Positions 16,216-23,898 of a DNA stretch of 64,000 bases are shown in pieces (the stretch's first letter is position 1; each line of letters starts with the position of its first letter). Origin of the DNA: Polyangiaceae bacterium. Its GTDB lineage: Bacteria; Myxococcota_A; Polyangia; Polyangiales; Polyangiaceae. The stretch is from assembly GCA_947475525.1 (NCBI GenBank), contig CANJMI010000004.1, positions 62,001-126,000 on the forward strand, written 5' to 3'. Under the pieces are notes generated by a model. That model did no database searches. It worked only from the letters and a program-made list of their open reading frames with translations, and had not been told where the DNA came from. The position numbers and the translations under genes are program-made.

Positions 16216-17750
16216 AAACCCGCGCCACCCATCCTGGGAGCCTTCGACTGCCCGCCGGTCCCTGTGGAGGTGCGGTCGCCACGCGGAGGCGGTGGCTGGC
16301 TCGGGGCGATTGCAATGGGCCTAACCGATGCGACAGGCGAAGCGGTTGCGGTTGCGGTTGCCGTTGCGGTTGCGGTTGCGGTTGCGGTTGCCGTTGCCGT
16401 TGCGGCCGGCGGCAGCGTCGCGGTGGCCGTCACTTGGGGTGCGAGCACGGTCTCCGCAGGGGACGCGGCCGCGCGCGGGCTCGCCGATGCGGCGGTCGTC
16501 GTGGCCGAGCCGGATTTAAACATAAAAAACGCCGCCAAGCCTCCGACGACGAGCGCCAAGCCGAGCACCAAAACGAGCGCGCCGGTTTTCTTTCCGCCCG
16601 CCGCTTGAATCGGATGGCCGGTGGCCATGCCCACGACGGACGCCGAACCTTGGCTGTCCCCGAGCACCTGGGGTGTGTACGCGCCTTGGTACGGATACCC
16701 GTCAGAATTTCCCGCCGCAGCGGCACCGTAGCCTGGCCCCGAGGGGACATGAGGCGCGCCGTACGCTGGCGGAAGTCCATGCGATACGCCTCCAAAGTTG
16801 GCGCCCGGCAGCGGCGTGTTCATCTCGGGGATCGCGACCGTCTGCTGCAGGGGGCTGAGCGGTTGGTACCCACCGAACGAGGAATGCGTCGAGTTGGTCG
16901 AGAGGCTGATCCCGAGGGCGAGCGCGAGCGCATCGGTGAGCTCTTTCGCGGTCTGGTAGCGATGGTCCGGCTCACGCTGCGCCGCGCGAGCCCACCAGCG
17001 GTCGAACGCATCCGGCAACCCCGGACACACGTGGGAGGGGACGGGAGGAGCCTGCGTCACGATGCGAATCAGCAGGTCGCCGAGGGCGTCACTCTTGAAA
17101 GGAAGCTGACCCGTGACGCAGCGAAAGGCGACGACGGCGAGGGACCAAAGATCCGCGCGTGTATCGACCGCTTTAACGCCCTGAGCCTGCTCCGGACTCA
17201 TGTAGTAAGGCGTGCCGAGGAGAGCCCCCGTGCGGGTGTTCGAGTCGAGCTGGTTTGTGACCTTCGCGACGCCGAAGTCGAGCACCTTGGCGACTTCACC
17301 GTCTTCGTCTGGCACGAGGAACACGTTCTCGGGCTTCAAGTCGCGGTGCACGATGCCTGCCGCGTGCGCGCGCGTGAGGGCACGACCGATCCCCGCGATG
17401 ATGCGGCACGTCTCGACGGCATCAAGGCGGCCCCTTCGACGAAGCCGCACGTTGAGGGGCTCGCCTTCGAGGTACTCCATCGCGAGATACGGGACGTTGC
17501 CGTCCGCGATGCCGTAGTCGAGAATTTGAACGACGTTCGGGGAACGCAGCGCAGCGGCGGCTTTCGCCTCGCGCTCGAAACGCTCGCGGACCTCGGGCTT
17601 GTCGGCCGATTCGGAGTGAATGAACTTCACCGCGCAGGGGATGTCGAGCGCCGTATGTTGTGCCGCCCAGACGTCGCCCATGCCGCCTTTGCCGAGCAAG
17701 CGCTCGAGGCGAAAACGGTTGGCGATGATGGCGCCCTCTTTCAGTTCCAC
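16212..17750 (-). CDS. Serine/threonine protein kinase, membrane anchored (Pkn type)
   Basis: 512 residues from the chosen start. Kinase domain at about 12-275 with Gly loop LLGKGGMGDVW, K42, HRDLKPEN (D137, N142), DFG 158-160 and TPYYMSPEQ. A Pro/Gly/Tyr-rich linker (290-385) leads to one transmembrane segment (about 390-412) and an outside tail containing 15 Thr-Ala dipeptides (about 441-470) and SQPPPPR. Catalytic residues are complete, so it should be active. Start GTG at 17750 is preferred over an upstream TTG because GGGAGGGA precedes it at good spacing. The partner substrate is unknown; the closest same-strand gene upstream is a cytochrome-like lipoprotein. Confidence 0.93.
   Translation of the reverse strand: MELKEGAIIANRFRLERLLGKGGMGDVWAAQHTALDIPCAVKFIHSESADKPEVRERFEREAKAAAALRSPNVVQILDYGIADGNVPYLAMEYLEGEPLNVRLRRRGRLDAVETCRIIAGIGRALTRAHAAGIVHRDLKPENVFLVPDEDGEVAKVLDFGVAKVTNQLDSNTRTGALLGTPYYMSPEQAQGVKAVDTRADLWSLAVVAFRCVTGQLPFKSDALGDLLIRIVTQAPPVPSHVCPGLPDAFDRWWARAAQREPDHRYQTAKELTDALALALGISLSTNSTHSSFGGYQPLSPLQQTVAIPEMNTPLPGANFGGVSHGLPPAYGAPHVPSGPGYGAAAAGNSDGYPYQGAYTPQVLGDSQGSASVVGMATGHPIQAAGGKKTGALVLVLGLALVVGGLAAFFMFKSGSATTTAASASPRAAASPAETVLAPQVTATATLPPAATATATATATATATATATATASPVASVRPIAIAPSQPPPPRGDRTSTGTGGQSKAPRMGGAGF
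16342..16408. repeat. Hexanucleotide microsatellite (GTTGCG)n inside kinase gene
   Basis: About eleven units of GTTGCG or GTTGCC in tandem, encoding the Thr-Ala run of the kinase tail. The six-base unit keeps the frame, so slippage would lengthen or shorten the tail without disabling the kinase. Confidence 0.9.
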
Positions 17751-17886
17751 GGTGTTCCCTCCCCCACTGGCTTGTGCCAAAAACGGCTACCCGAAGGAAT
17801 ATCACGCACGGGTGTGGCCGTAAAGACGAGCACCGGGCGCAAACGTGCCGAGAGAGTGCGCGGAGCAAACCGCGGGGCCTCGGGGC

Positions 17887-18420
17887 TCATGGGCAGGTCT
17901 CGTTCGCGGCGCGAGAAGGCGCGCAGGCGCACGCCCACTCGGACAGGGTTGTGATTTCGTCATCGGTCAGCGCGGGCGGCGAGAGCGGCATGAACTTGGA
18001 TTCGACGGCGCCTTTCACTCTCGAGAAGATCACTTTGCCTGCGTAGAGTTGCTGCGCTGACTCGTAAGTGTCGAGCGCAAACGGCGCGCCGGACTTGGTC
18101 GGGTTCGAGTGGCAACGCTGACAATTATCGACGATGATCGTCTCGACCGCGCACGGAAACTGCCCTGGATTGGTCGTCGCGACGGCCGTGTCGCACGTCG
18201 AGAAACACGGATCAACGCTGCCGCCTCCACCCGCGCCGCCGCTACCGCCCGAGCCATCGCCACCGCCCGCGGAGGACGACGTGATGGTCGACGAAGCCGC
18301 GCTCGGAGGGAGAGGCTCGCAGGTGCCGCCGACGCACGTCGTATCGAGCTCCGCACGGCACGCCACAACGAACGCAAAAGGCGCGGGCGCCATCCACAGC
18401 AAAGACCAACCGAAACGCAT
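17887..18420 (-). CDS. Cytochrome c-like lipoprotein
   Basis: 177 residues with a hydrophobic start and lipobox-like FVVAC (Cys21), a Ser/Gly-rich linker (about 40-68), and a small domain with one haem motif CQRCH (around 101-105) plus a following Met in FMPLS that could be the sixth ligand. Several other Cys residues (CFSTC, CACAP) may form disulfides. Likely an extracytoplasmic single-haem protein; partner unknown. It lies between proC and the kinase gene on the same strand. Confidence 0.78.
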   Translation of the reverse strand: MRFGWSLLWMAPAPFAFVVACRAELDTTCVGGTCEPLPPSAASSTITSSSAGGGDGSGGSGGAGGGGSVDPCFSTCDTAVATTNPGQFPCAVETIIVDNCQRCHSNPTKSGAPFALDTYESAQQLYAGKVIFSRVKGAVESKFMPLSPPALTDDEITTLSEWACACAPSRAANETCP

Positions 18421-18462
18421 GGCGCGAAGAATAGCCCGGGAATCACCCCCGAACGCGAATTT

Positions 18463-19278
18463 TCAGAGTGGCCGATCGACGCCAAGCTCCGTCGCGCGAC
18501 GCGTTGCCGCATCGACGGCGTCGATCAGTGCCGCGCGCAATCCGCCCGCTTCGAGGCGCGCCAAGCCAGCGACCGTCGTGCCGCCGGGGCTTGTCACGCG
18601 GTCCTTCAATGCCGCGGGGTGCTCGCCCGTCTCGAGCAGCAGCTTCGCCGAGCCGTAGACGGTCTGCGCCGCCAACGTCAGCGCGACCTCGCGCGGGAGT
18701 CCCATCTTGACGCCTCCATCGGCGAGCGCCTCGATCGCGACCATGACGTAAGCGGGCCCGCTCCCCGAAAGCCCGGTGACCGCGTCGAGCAAAGACTCCG
18801 GCACGTGCACGACCCGACCCACTGCGGCAAAGAGCGCGGTTGCGACGGCCAGGTCTTCCACGCTCGCACGCGCGCCCGACGCGATCGCCGTCGCGCCAGC
18901 GAGCACCAACGCCGGCGTGTTGGGCATAGCGCGGATGACTCGCGCGGGAGAAGCCGCTTCGAAGGTGCGGATCGGCACGCCAGCCGCGATCGTTACGACG
19001 AGCTCGTGCACGCGCGCAAGCGAGCCGAGGGCGGTCGTCATCATCTGGGGTTTGACGGCCATGACGATGAGGTCTCCCCACTCGGCATTCGGTTCGTTGT
19101 CGGGACGAACGGCGAGACCGTAGAGCGTCTCGAGGTGGGCCCGACGCTCGGCGTTCGGATCGCTTACCCTAATGTTTTCCTTGAAAACCTCACCGGACGC
19201 GAGCAGCCCGCGGATGAGGGCCTCGGCCATGTTGCCGCCTCCGAGAAATGCGATGCGGCGATCCGCCAAGAGAGCCAT
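18463..19278 (-). CDS. proC: Pyrroline-5-carboxylate reductase
   Basis: 271 residues; last step of proline synthesis (NAD(P)H reduction of pyrroline-5-carboxylate). Rossmann motif IAFLGGGNMAEALIRGL near the N-terminus, MAVKPQMM, AMPNTPALV, the signature TGLSGSGPAYV and the C-terminal VTSPGGTT segment are all present. Start ATG at 19276-19278 gives the normal N-terminus. It diverges from the acyl-CoA ligase gene over about 119 bp. Confidence 0.94.
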   Translation of the reverse strand: MALLADRRIAFLGGGNMAEALIRGLLASGEVFKENIRVSDPNAERRAHLETLYGLAVRPDNEPNAEWGDLIVMAVKPQMMTTALGSLARVHELVVTIAAGVPIRTFEAASPARVIRAMPNTPALVLAGATAIASGARASVEDLAVATALFAAVGRVVHVPESLLDAVTGLSGSGPAYVMVAIEALADGGVKMGLPREVALTLAAQTVYGSAKLLLETGEHPAALKDRVTSPGGTTVAGLARLEAGGLRAALIDAVDAATRRATELGVDRPL

Positions 19279-19397
19279 CGCGGAGAACCTTACGCCCAAA
19301 GCGCCGGCGGAGCGTAACGGATCCCGCCCCACGGACCCTCGGAGCAGCCCCGCCTTGGCGGGGTGACGCGCGCTCGAAGGCGCGGTATTCCACAGCG

Positions 19398-21035
19398 ATG
19401 AGCGACGTGCGAAACCTCGCGGACTACTTCCTCTTCGACCGACTCGCCGAGGGCTTGAGTGAGACCCCGGCGCTGCTCTTCGGCGAGCGGCGCCAAACGT
19501 ACGGCGAGGTCGCAAACGCCACGACGGAGCTCGCCGCGCACCTCTATGGCGCCGGCATCACCGCTGAAGCGCGCGTGCTCATCGCATTGCCCGACACGCC
19601 CGCCTACGCGGCCGCTTTTTTTGCCACGCTGCGCATTGGCGCGGTGGTCGCGATGGGCAACCCGCATGCGCCCGCTGAGGACCTCGCCCACCTCGTGCGC
19701 TACACGCGCGCGCAGGCGGTAATAACGACACCCGCAGTCGCTCTTGCGATCGCAGCCGAGACCAAGGACGCCGGCAGTCATGTCGTCCTGGTGCAGGACG
19801 TCGCAACGGGCGAGGATTGGCTGAGCACCGAGCCATCGCAAGCGAGGGGCACCTGGCTCGGGGCGGCCCTCGACGACGGTCGCGCGCGCATCGCAAAGGG
19901 GCAAGCCTCACGGCGCGAGACGCAGCGGGATGACCCCGCGATTTGGTTGTTCACGTCGGGCTCGACGGGCCGGAGCCGCGCCGCGATGCATACTCACCGC
20001 GATTTCGCGTTCAACACCGAACACTACGCCCTCGGCACCGTCGGCTACCGCAGAGGAGACATCACGGTGAGCGTGCCGCGACTGTTCTTCGGGTACGCCA
20101 CGGGAACCAACTTGATGTTCCCCTTCCGCGTCGGCGCGACGGCCGCGTTCTTCAGTGAGCGCCCAACCCCCGACGCACTCATCAAAGCGATCGACGCCTA
20201 CCGACCGACGATCGTGACCAACGTCCCGACGATGATGGGCAAGCTCCTCGAGGACGATGACGCGCGCGCGCTCCGTGGTGCACCGCGACTCGATCTGTCG
20301 AGTGTGCGCTTTCACTTGTCGGCCGGCGAGGCGCTTCCGCCCGCGCTGCTCGAGCGCTTCCTCGCGCGCTTCGGCGGTGAAGTGTACGACGGGATCGGCT
20401 CAGCGGAGATGTTCCACATTTACTGCTCGAATCGCCCAGGTGACGTGTTGCCAGGCTCACTCGGGCGCGTAGTCGAGGGCTACGAACTTCGAATCCTTCC
20501 CCTCGACGCGGACGGCGCGGGTGCACCCCCATGTGCCGTCGGCGAGAGCGGCGTGATGTGGGTGAGAGGCGACTCGGTCGCGCTCGGATATTTCCAGGAC
20601 CGCGACAAAAGCTGGGAAACGTTCCACGGCCACTGGTGCCGGACGGGCGACCTCTTCCACGTCGACGCGAACGGCTACTACTGGTTCGAAGGACGAGCCG
20701 ACGAGCTTTTGAAAGTCGGCGGAGTCTGGGTCGCGCCTCTCGAAGTTGAGAATTGCCTGAGCGAACACACCGCCGTCGCGGCCGTCGCGGTGATTGGGGT
20801 CGAGCACGATGGCCTCACCAAACCCAAAGCGTTCATCGTGACGAAGGCCGATACGGCCGTAGGCGAGGCGCTCGTCGACGAGCTAAAAACATGGGTGAAA
20901 GCTCGCCTGAGCAAACACAAATACCCGCGCACGATCGCGTTCGTAGACGAACTGCCCAAAAACGACCGAGGCAAGATCGATCGCAAAGAGCTGAAGCGCC
21001 GCGAGCTCGCAGGCGAAAACCCGGAGGGTCGATGA
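19398..21035 (+). CDS. AMP-forming acyl-CoA ligase, benzoate-CoA ligase type
   Basis: 545 residues of the ANL superfamily. Seen: an N-terminal NLADYFLFDRLAEG opening as in benzoate/aromatic acid-CoA ligases, P-loop IWLFTSGSTGRSRAAMHTH (the usual PKG is altered to SRAA), YDGIGSAEMFHIY, GEGV-like GESGVMWVRGDSVALGYF, WCRTGDLFHVDANGYYWFEGRADEL and the catalytic Lys in NDRGKIDRKEL. An aromatic acid substrate is inferred from overall style. The downstream gene starts within its stop codon (ATGA), so the two are translationally coupled. Confidence 0.88.
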   Translation: MSDVRNLADYFLFDRLAEGLSETPALLFGERRQTYGEVANATTELAAHLYGAGITAEARVLIALPDTPAYAAAFFATLRIGAVVAMGNPHAPAEDLAHLVRYTRAQAVITTPAVALAIAAETKDAGSHVVLVQDVATGEDWLSTEPSQARGTWLGAALDDGRARIAKGQASRRETQRDDPAIWLFTSGSTGRSRAAMHTHRDFAFNTEHYALGTVGYRRGDITVSVPRLFFGYATGTNLMFPFRVGATAAFFSERPTPDALIKAIDAYRPTIVTNVPTMMGKLLEDDDARALRGAPRLDLSSVRFHLSAGEALPPALLERFLARFGGEVYDGIGSAEMFHIYCSNRPGDVLPGSLGRVVEGYELRILPLDADGAGAPPCAVGESGVMWVRGDSVALGYFQDRDKSWETFHGHWCRTGDLFHVDANGYYWFEGRADELLKVGGVWVAPLEVENCLSEHTAVAAVAVIGVEHDGLTKPKAFIVTKADTAVGEALVDELKTWVKARLSKHKYPRTIAFVDELPKNDRGKIDRKELKRRELAGENPEGR

Positions 21036-21772
21036 GGCTCGCCGAGCTGACCTACGAGGCCCTCGCGGAGCGGCTTCGATTGGGGCCCGTCGTGGTGCTC
21101 TTGCCGGTCGGTTCCGTGGAACCCCATGGACCGCACCTGCCGCTCGGGACCGATACCTTGATAAGCGAGGCTGTCGTCTTGCGGGCCGTCACGCGTCTCG
21201 CGGAGCGTGGGATCGACGCGCTCGTTGCGCCGGCCGTACCTTACGGCGTGACCGACTACGCGCAGGGGTTTGCGGGTGCCGTATCGATTGAGGCCAGCGT
21301 GCTAACGGCATTCGTTCGCGGCGTCGTGACGGCGCTTCTCGGTGAGGGATTCGCACACGTGTGTGTCGTCAACAATCACCTGGAACCGGAGCACGATGCG
21401 GCGATCCGTGCCGCGACCGAGGGCCTTGGTGCGCGCGCGTCGGTCGCCTGCCCGCTCACGCGCCGATGGGGGCGCACACTCTCGGACGAATACAAGAGCG
21501 GCGCATGCCACGCAGGCCGCTACGAGACCTCGCTCGTGCTCGCATCCAACCCCGAGCTCGTGTGCGAACCGAAGGCTCGTTTGCTCCCCGCGCGCACGAC
21601 CAGTCTCTCTCGGGGAATCACCTCCGGAGAGCGCACGTTCGCGGAAATGGGCCTCGATCAAGCGTACACCGGAGCCCCGGCGGAAGCGTCGCGCGAAGAA
21701 GGCGAAGACCTCCTCGTTCGTCTGGCAGAAATGGTGACTGTCGAAGTCAGCGAAGCGCTCGCGGGAACGTGA
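21032..21772 (+). CDS. Creatininase-family amidohydrolase
   Basis: 246 residues. The metal-binding opening is clear: E30-x-H32-x2-H35 in VEPHGPHLPLGTD41, and the later HAGRYETS block holds the conserved final Glu. The usual NGHGGN block is changed to NNHLEPEH, so substrate or metal geometry may differ. Members hydrolyse cyclic or linear amides (creatinine, formamides) and MftE trims a peptide; no such pathway genes are near. It overlaps the acyl-CoA ligase by four bases (ATGA), which suggests the pair act together. Confidence 0.85.
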   Translation: MRLAELTYEALAERLRLGPVVVLLPVGSVEPHGPHLPLGTDTLISEAVVLRAVTRLAERGIDALVAPAVPYGVTDYAQGFAGAVSIEASVLTAFVRGVVTALLGEGFAHVCVVNNHLEPEHDAAIRAATEGLGARASVACPLTRRWGRTLSDEYKSGACHAGRYETSLVLASNPELVCEPKARLLPARTTSLSRGITSGERTFAEMGLDQAYTGAPAEASREEGEDLLVRLAEMVTVEVSEALAGT

Positions 21773-21827
21773 GAGCCGAGCGTGGCGTCCCGGTGCGCAA
21801 TGGGCAGCGATATCGGCCTGGTGCCAC

Positions 21828-22178
21828 CCGTATGTAATTCTGAACTTGTATAGCCTTTCCATCGTCGGCTGGATGGTCACGCACCGTGACTCGGGGACGC
21901 TCGCCAAGAAGCTCATCGCCGACCCGTGCACGCGCCAAGGCCTCGAGCCGGGGCAGCTCAAGTTCCATGAAAATCGCGGGATATCGATGAAATCGAACCC
22001 AGTGGCGTTCTTGCTAGCCGACCTCGGCGTTACCAAGATGCGCTCGGCATGCTCACCCCGCCGAGGGGCACCGCGGCCACAATTGTCGAACTGCGCGAAG
22101 CTGCCTGCTGGACACTCGGTCCCGCCGAGTAGGGTTTGCGGGAGCTTCAAGCTGCAGGGTGTGGTGCCGAAGGCTTAG
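21828..22178 (+). pseudogene. IS3-family transposase (rve integrase) remnant
   Basis: Out-of-context protein fragment: YVILNLYS, VGWMVTHRDSGTLAKKLIAD, QGLEPGQLKF and SNPVAFLLADLGVTK follow the order of the IS3-type integrase core, with the usual HADRGS changed to HENRGI. After LGVTK the frame shifts, and a separate frame gives LGMLTPPRG, as at the C-terminus of such transposases, implying a lost middle part including the last catalytic Glu. No OrfA, start codon or terminal repeats were found. Clearly non-functional. Confidence 0.75.
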
Positions 22179-22322
22179 CCAGAGTGAGGTTTCGTGAATT
22201 ATTTTGCAATTGATGAGGTAAACTTACGCACAGCTTTCGGAAGTTTGCTAAAGAGCGCACTCCGGGTCGGCAACTCCTTGCCACCGGAGCCATCCTATCC
22301 GTCTGTCAATTACGAGGTTCAC

Positions 22323-22769
22323 GTGCCCAAGAAACTCAGCTCCGCGACCAATCCTCAGTTCGGTGCCAAGGCTGCATTCATTCGCTCGATGCCCGCAAAC
22401 ATGCCCGCGAAGGAAGTGGTCATCGAGGCCAACAAGGTTGGAATTAAGATCACCGAGGGGCACATCTACAACCTGCGCTCTTCGTCAACGAAACGGCCTA
22501 AGAGCCCCGCCACGACGATCACCGTGTCCAACGGCGGCGTCAGTGTGAAGCGCGGTCCCGGTCGTCCCCGCAAGGTTCTGGCGACCGTCACCGCATCGCC
22601 CGTTGCGGCATTCCCCGTTGCGGCATTCCCCGTTGCGGCATTGCGCGCCACCACGGCGTTCCCCGCCACGGCAGACGAAGCCAGCCTTCGTCGCGCGATT
22701 GCCGAGGTCGGCCTGACCCGCGCACGCGCCGTGTTCGCCGACGTCGAAGCTGCTTTCGGCACGCGCTGA
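22323..22769 (+). CDS. Small AT-hook protein, conserved hypothetical
   Basis: 148 residues. N-terminal block (about 10-55: FGAKAAFIRSMPANMPAKEV, then a TEGHIYNLRSS) looks like a helical DNA-binding or structural module found in myxobacterial proteins; I do not know its function. An AT-hook KRGPGRPRK (about 78-86) follows, then three copies of PVAAF encoded by a 15-bp tandem repeat, and a helical C-terminus. GTG at 22323 is chosen because GAGG lies exactly 5 bp upstream; the frame extends 43 residues further up without a plausible site. Neighbours: transposase wreck upstream, terminator downstream. Confidence 0.72.
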   Translation: MPKKLSSATNPQFGAKAAFIRSMPANMPAKEVVIEANKVGIKITEGHIYNLRSSSTKRPKSPATTITVSNGGVSVKRGPGRPRKVLATVTASPVAAFPVAAFPVAALRATTAFPATADEASLRRAIAEVGLTRARAVFADVEAAFGTR

Positions 22770-22841
22770 ACCCGCGCATCTGACTTGGTCGTCTTTTGAC
22801 GGCTCACCGCGCGGTTCGTCTACGGACCACGCGACAAAGAA

Positions 22842-22880
22842 AACGCCTCGCCGGGGAAGGGCCCCCGCCGAGGCGTTCGT
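22842..22880 (-). terminator. Intrinsic terminator, possibly bidirectional
   Basis: A perfect 9-bp stem (AACGCCTCG / CGAGGCGTT) extended by G/C pairs around a small loop. Read on the minus strand it is followed by TTCTTTG, so it best fits the end of yggX; it may also serve the AT-hook gene coming from the other side. Confidence 0.7.
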
Positions 22881-22914
22881 CATTTGAGCAGCGCTCGTTC
22901 TTTGGCCCCTCGGC

Positions 22915-23295
22915 TCAACCGTGCGAGTGGCCGTCGCCGTGCGAATGGCCGTCGCCGTGCGAGTGACCGTGCGCGTGGCCTTCACCGGGCTTCACGGGCT
23001 GGAAGTCGGGAGGCAACTGCGAGCCTTCGCCCCAGAAAAACTTCTCGAGTTCGCTCATCCAAACGCGCTGTCCTGACTCGCTCAGGAGATCGAGCCGATA
23101 CTCATTGATGAGCATTTTCGAATGCTCGAGCCACATGCGCCACCCTTCCTTCGAGATGTTCTCGTAGACGCGCTTACCAAGCTCGCCCTTGAGAGGAGGC
23201 TTCGCGAGCCCCTCCATCGTTTTGCCGAATTTGGCACAAGTCACCATGTGGACCGCGGGGGGCGCGGGATCGGGGCTTCCAGTCGGTTGGGTCAT
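22915..23295 (-). CDS. yggX: Fe(2+)-trafficking/oxidative damage protection protein YggX, with His-rich tail
   Basis: 126 residues. The YggX domain (about 17-100) is complete: VTCAKFGKTMEGLAKPPL, KRVYENISKEGWRMWLEH, KMLINEYRLDL and FFWGEGSQLPPDF. The family is about 90 residues; here a 24-residue tail of GHSHGD repeats with nine or so His is added, encoded by an 18-bp tandem repeat. YggX is linked to iron handling and Fe-S protection; a metal-binding tail is inferred to bind Ni, Zn, Cu or Fe. Start ATG at 23293-23295. Its own terminator follows. Confidence 0.92.
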   Translation of the reverse strand: MTQPTGSPDPAPPAVHMVTCAKFGKTMEGLAKPPLKGELGKRVYENISKEGWRMWLEHSKMLINEYRLDLLSESGQRVWMSELEKFFWGEGSQLPPDFQPVKPGEGHAHGHSHGDGHSHGDGHSHG

Positions 23296-23393
23296 CAAGG
23301 GTGAAGTTACCGAGCCGTCGCGGCGGGCGCAACCCGCGCGAAGGCCGGCGGCTCCCCAAACGTGATAACGTAGCCTCAAGGCGATACGAGCGA

Positions 23394-23897
23394 GTGAGCA
23401 TCGAGGCGAGGCAGCATCCACGCGCCCGCGCGAAGATTCGCGTCGAGTACCAGTTCGGCGCAACCAGCGGCGCCGGCTACACCAATGACGTAAGCGAAGG
23501 CGGCTTGTTCCTCGAGACCGACACTCCGGCTCCGGAAGGCTCAAGGATTTACTTGCGCCTCTTCGTACCGGGAGAGCGGTCGAATCAACCCCTCAAGATG
23601 ATCGGAATCGTGCGTCGGCAGCGCGAAAGCCCTGAGCCAGGCACCCCGAACGGCATGGGGATCCGCTTCGAGGTCGCCTACACACGGGCTCGAGAATGCC
23701 TCGGAGGCTTCATCGGCGAGGCCCTCACCGATCCGATGACCGTACGCGAGAGTGCCCTCGACGAAGCCGGAGAACCCGACGATGCGGAGACTCCGCCACC
23801 TCCCTCGGTCGCCGCCGCCGCCGGCTCGAGCAGCGTGTGGCTCTGGGGCTTTGGGGGAGCCCTGATCGTCGCCGCGCTCCTGCGGCTACTCCTGTGA
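23394..23897 (+). CDS. PilZ-domain protein with C-terminal membrane segment
   Basis: 167 residues. PilZ domain at about 5-115 with basic RxxxR motifs (R6/R10, R12/R16) and D32-x-S34-x2-G37 in NDVSEGGLFLE, the cyclic-di-GMP binding signature. A Pro/Glu linker (about 125-145) leads to one transmembrane helix (about 147-167) at the very C-terminus. GTG at 23394 begins the domain; the frame is open further upstream. Likely a membrane-tethered c-di-GMP receptor. Two bases separate it from the AmpG-like gene, so they may share a transcript. Confidence 0.85.
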   Translation: MSIEARQHPRARAKIRVEYQFGATSGAGYTNDVSEGGLFLETDTPAPEGSRIYLRLFVPGERSNQPLKMIGIVRRQRESPEPGTPNGMGIRFEVAYTRARECLGGFIGEALTDPMTVRESALDEAGEPDDAETPPPPSVAAAAGSSSVWLWGFGGALIVAALLRLLL

Positions 23898-23898
23898 C

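Noticed and set aside
17322-17340. Third copy of the 14-bp operator inside the kinase gene
   Set aside because: The inner AACnnGTT part is present but outer T and A do not match, and the codons are explained by the conserved kinase sequence.
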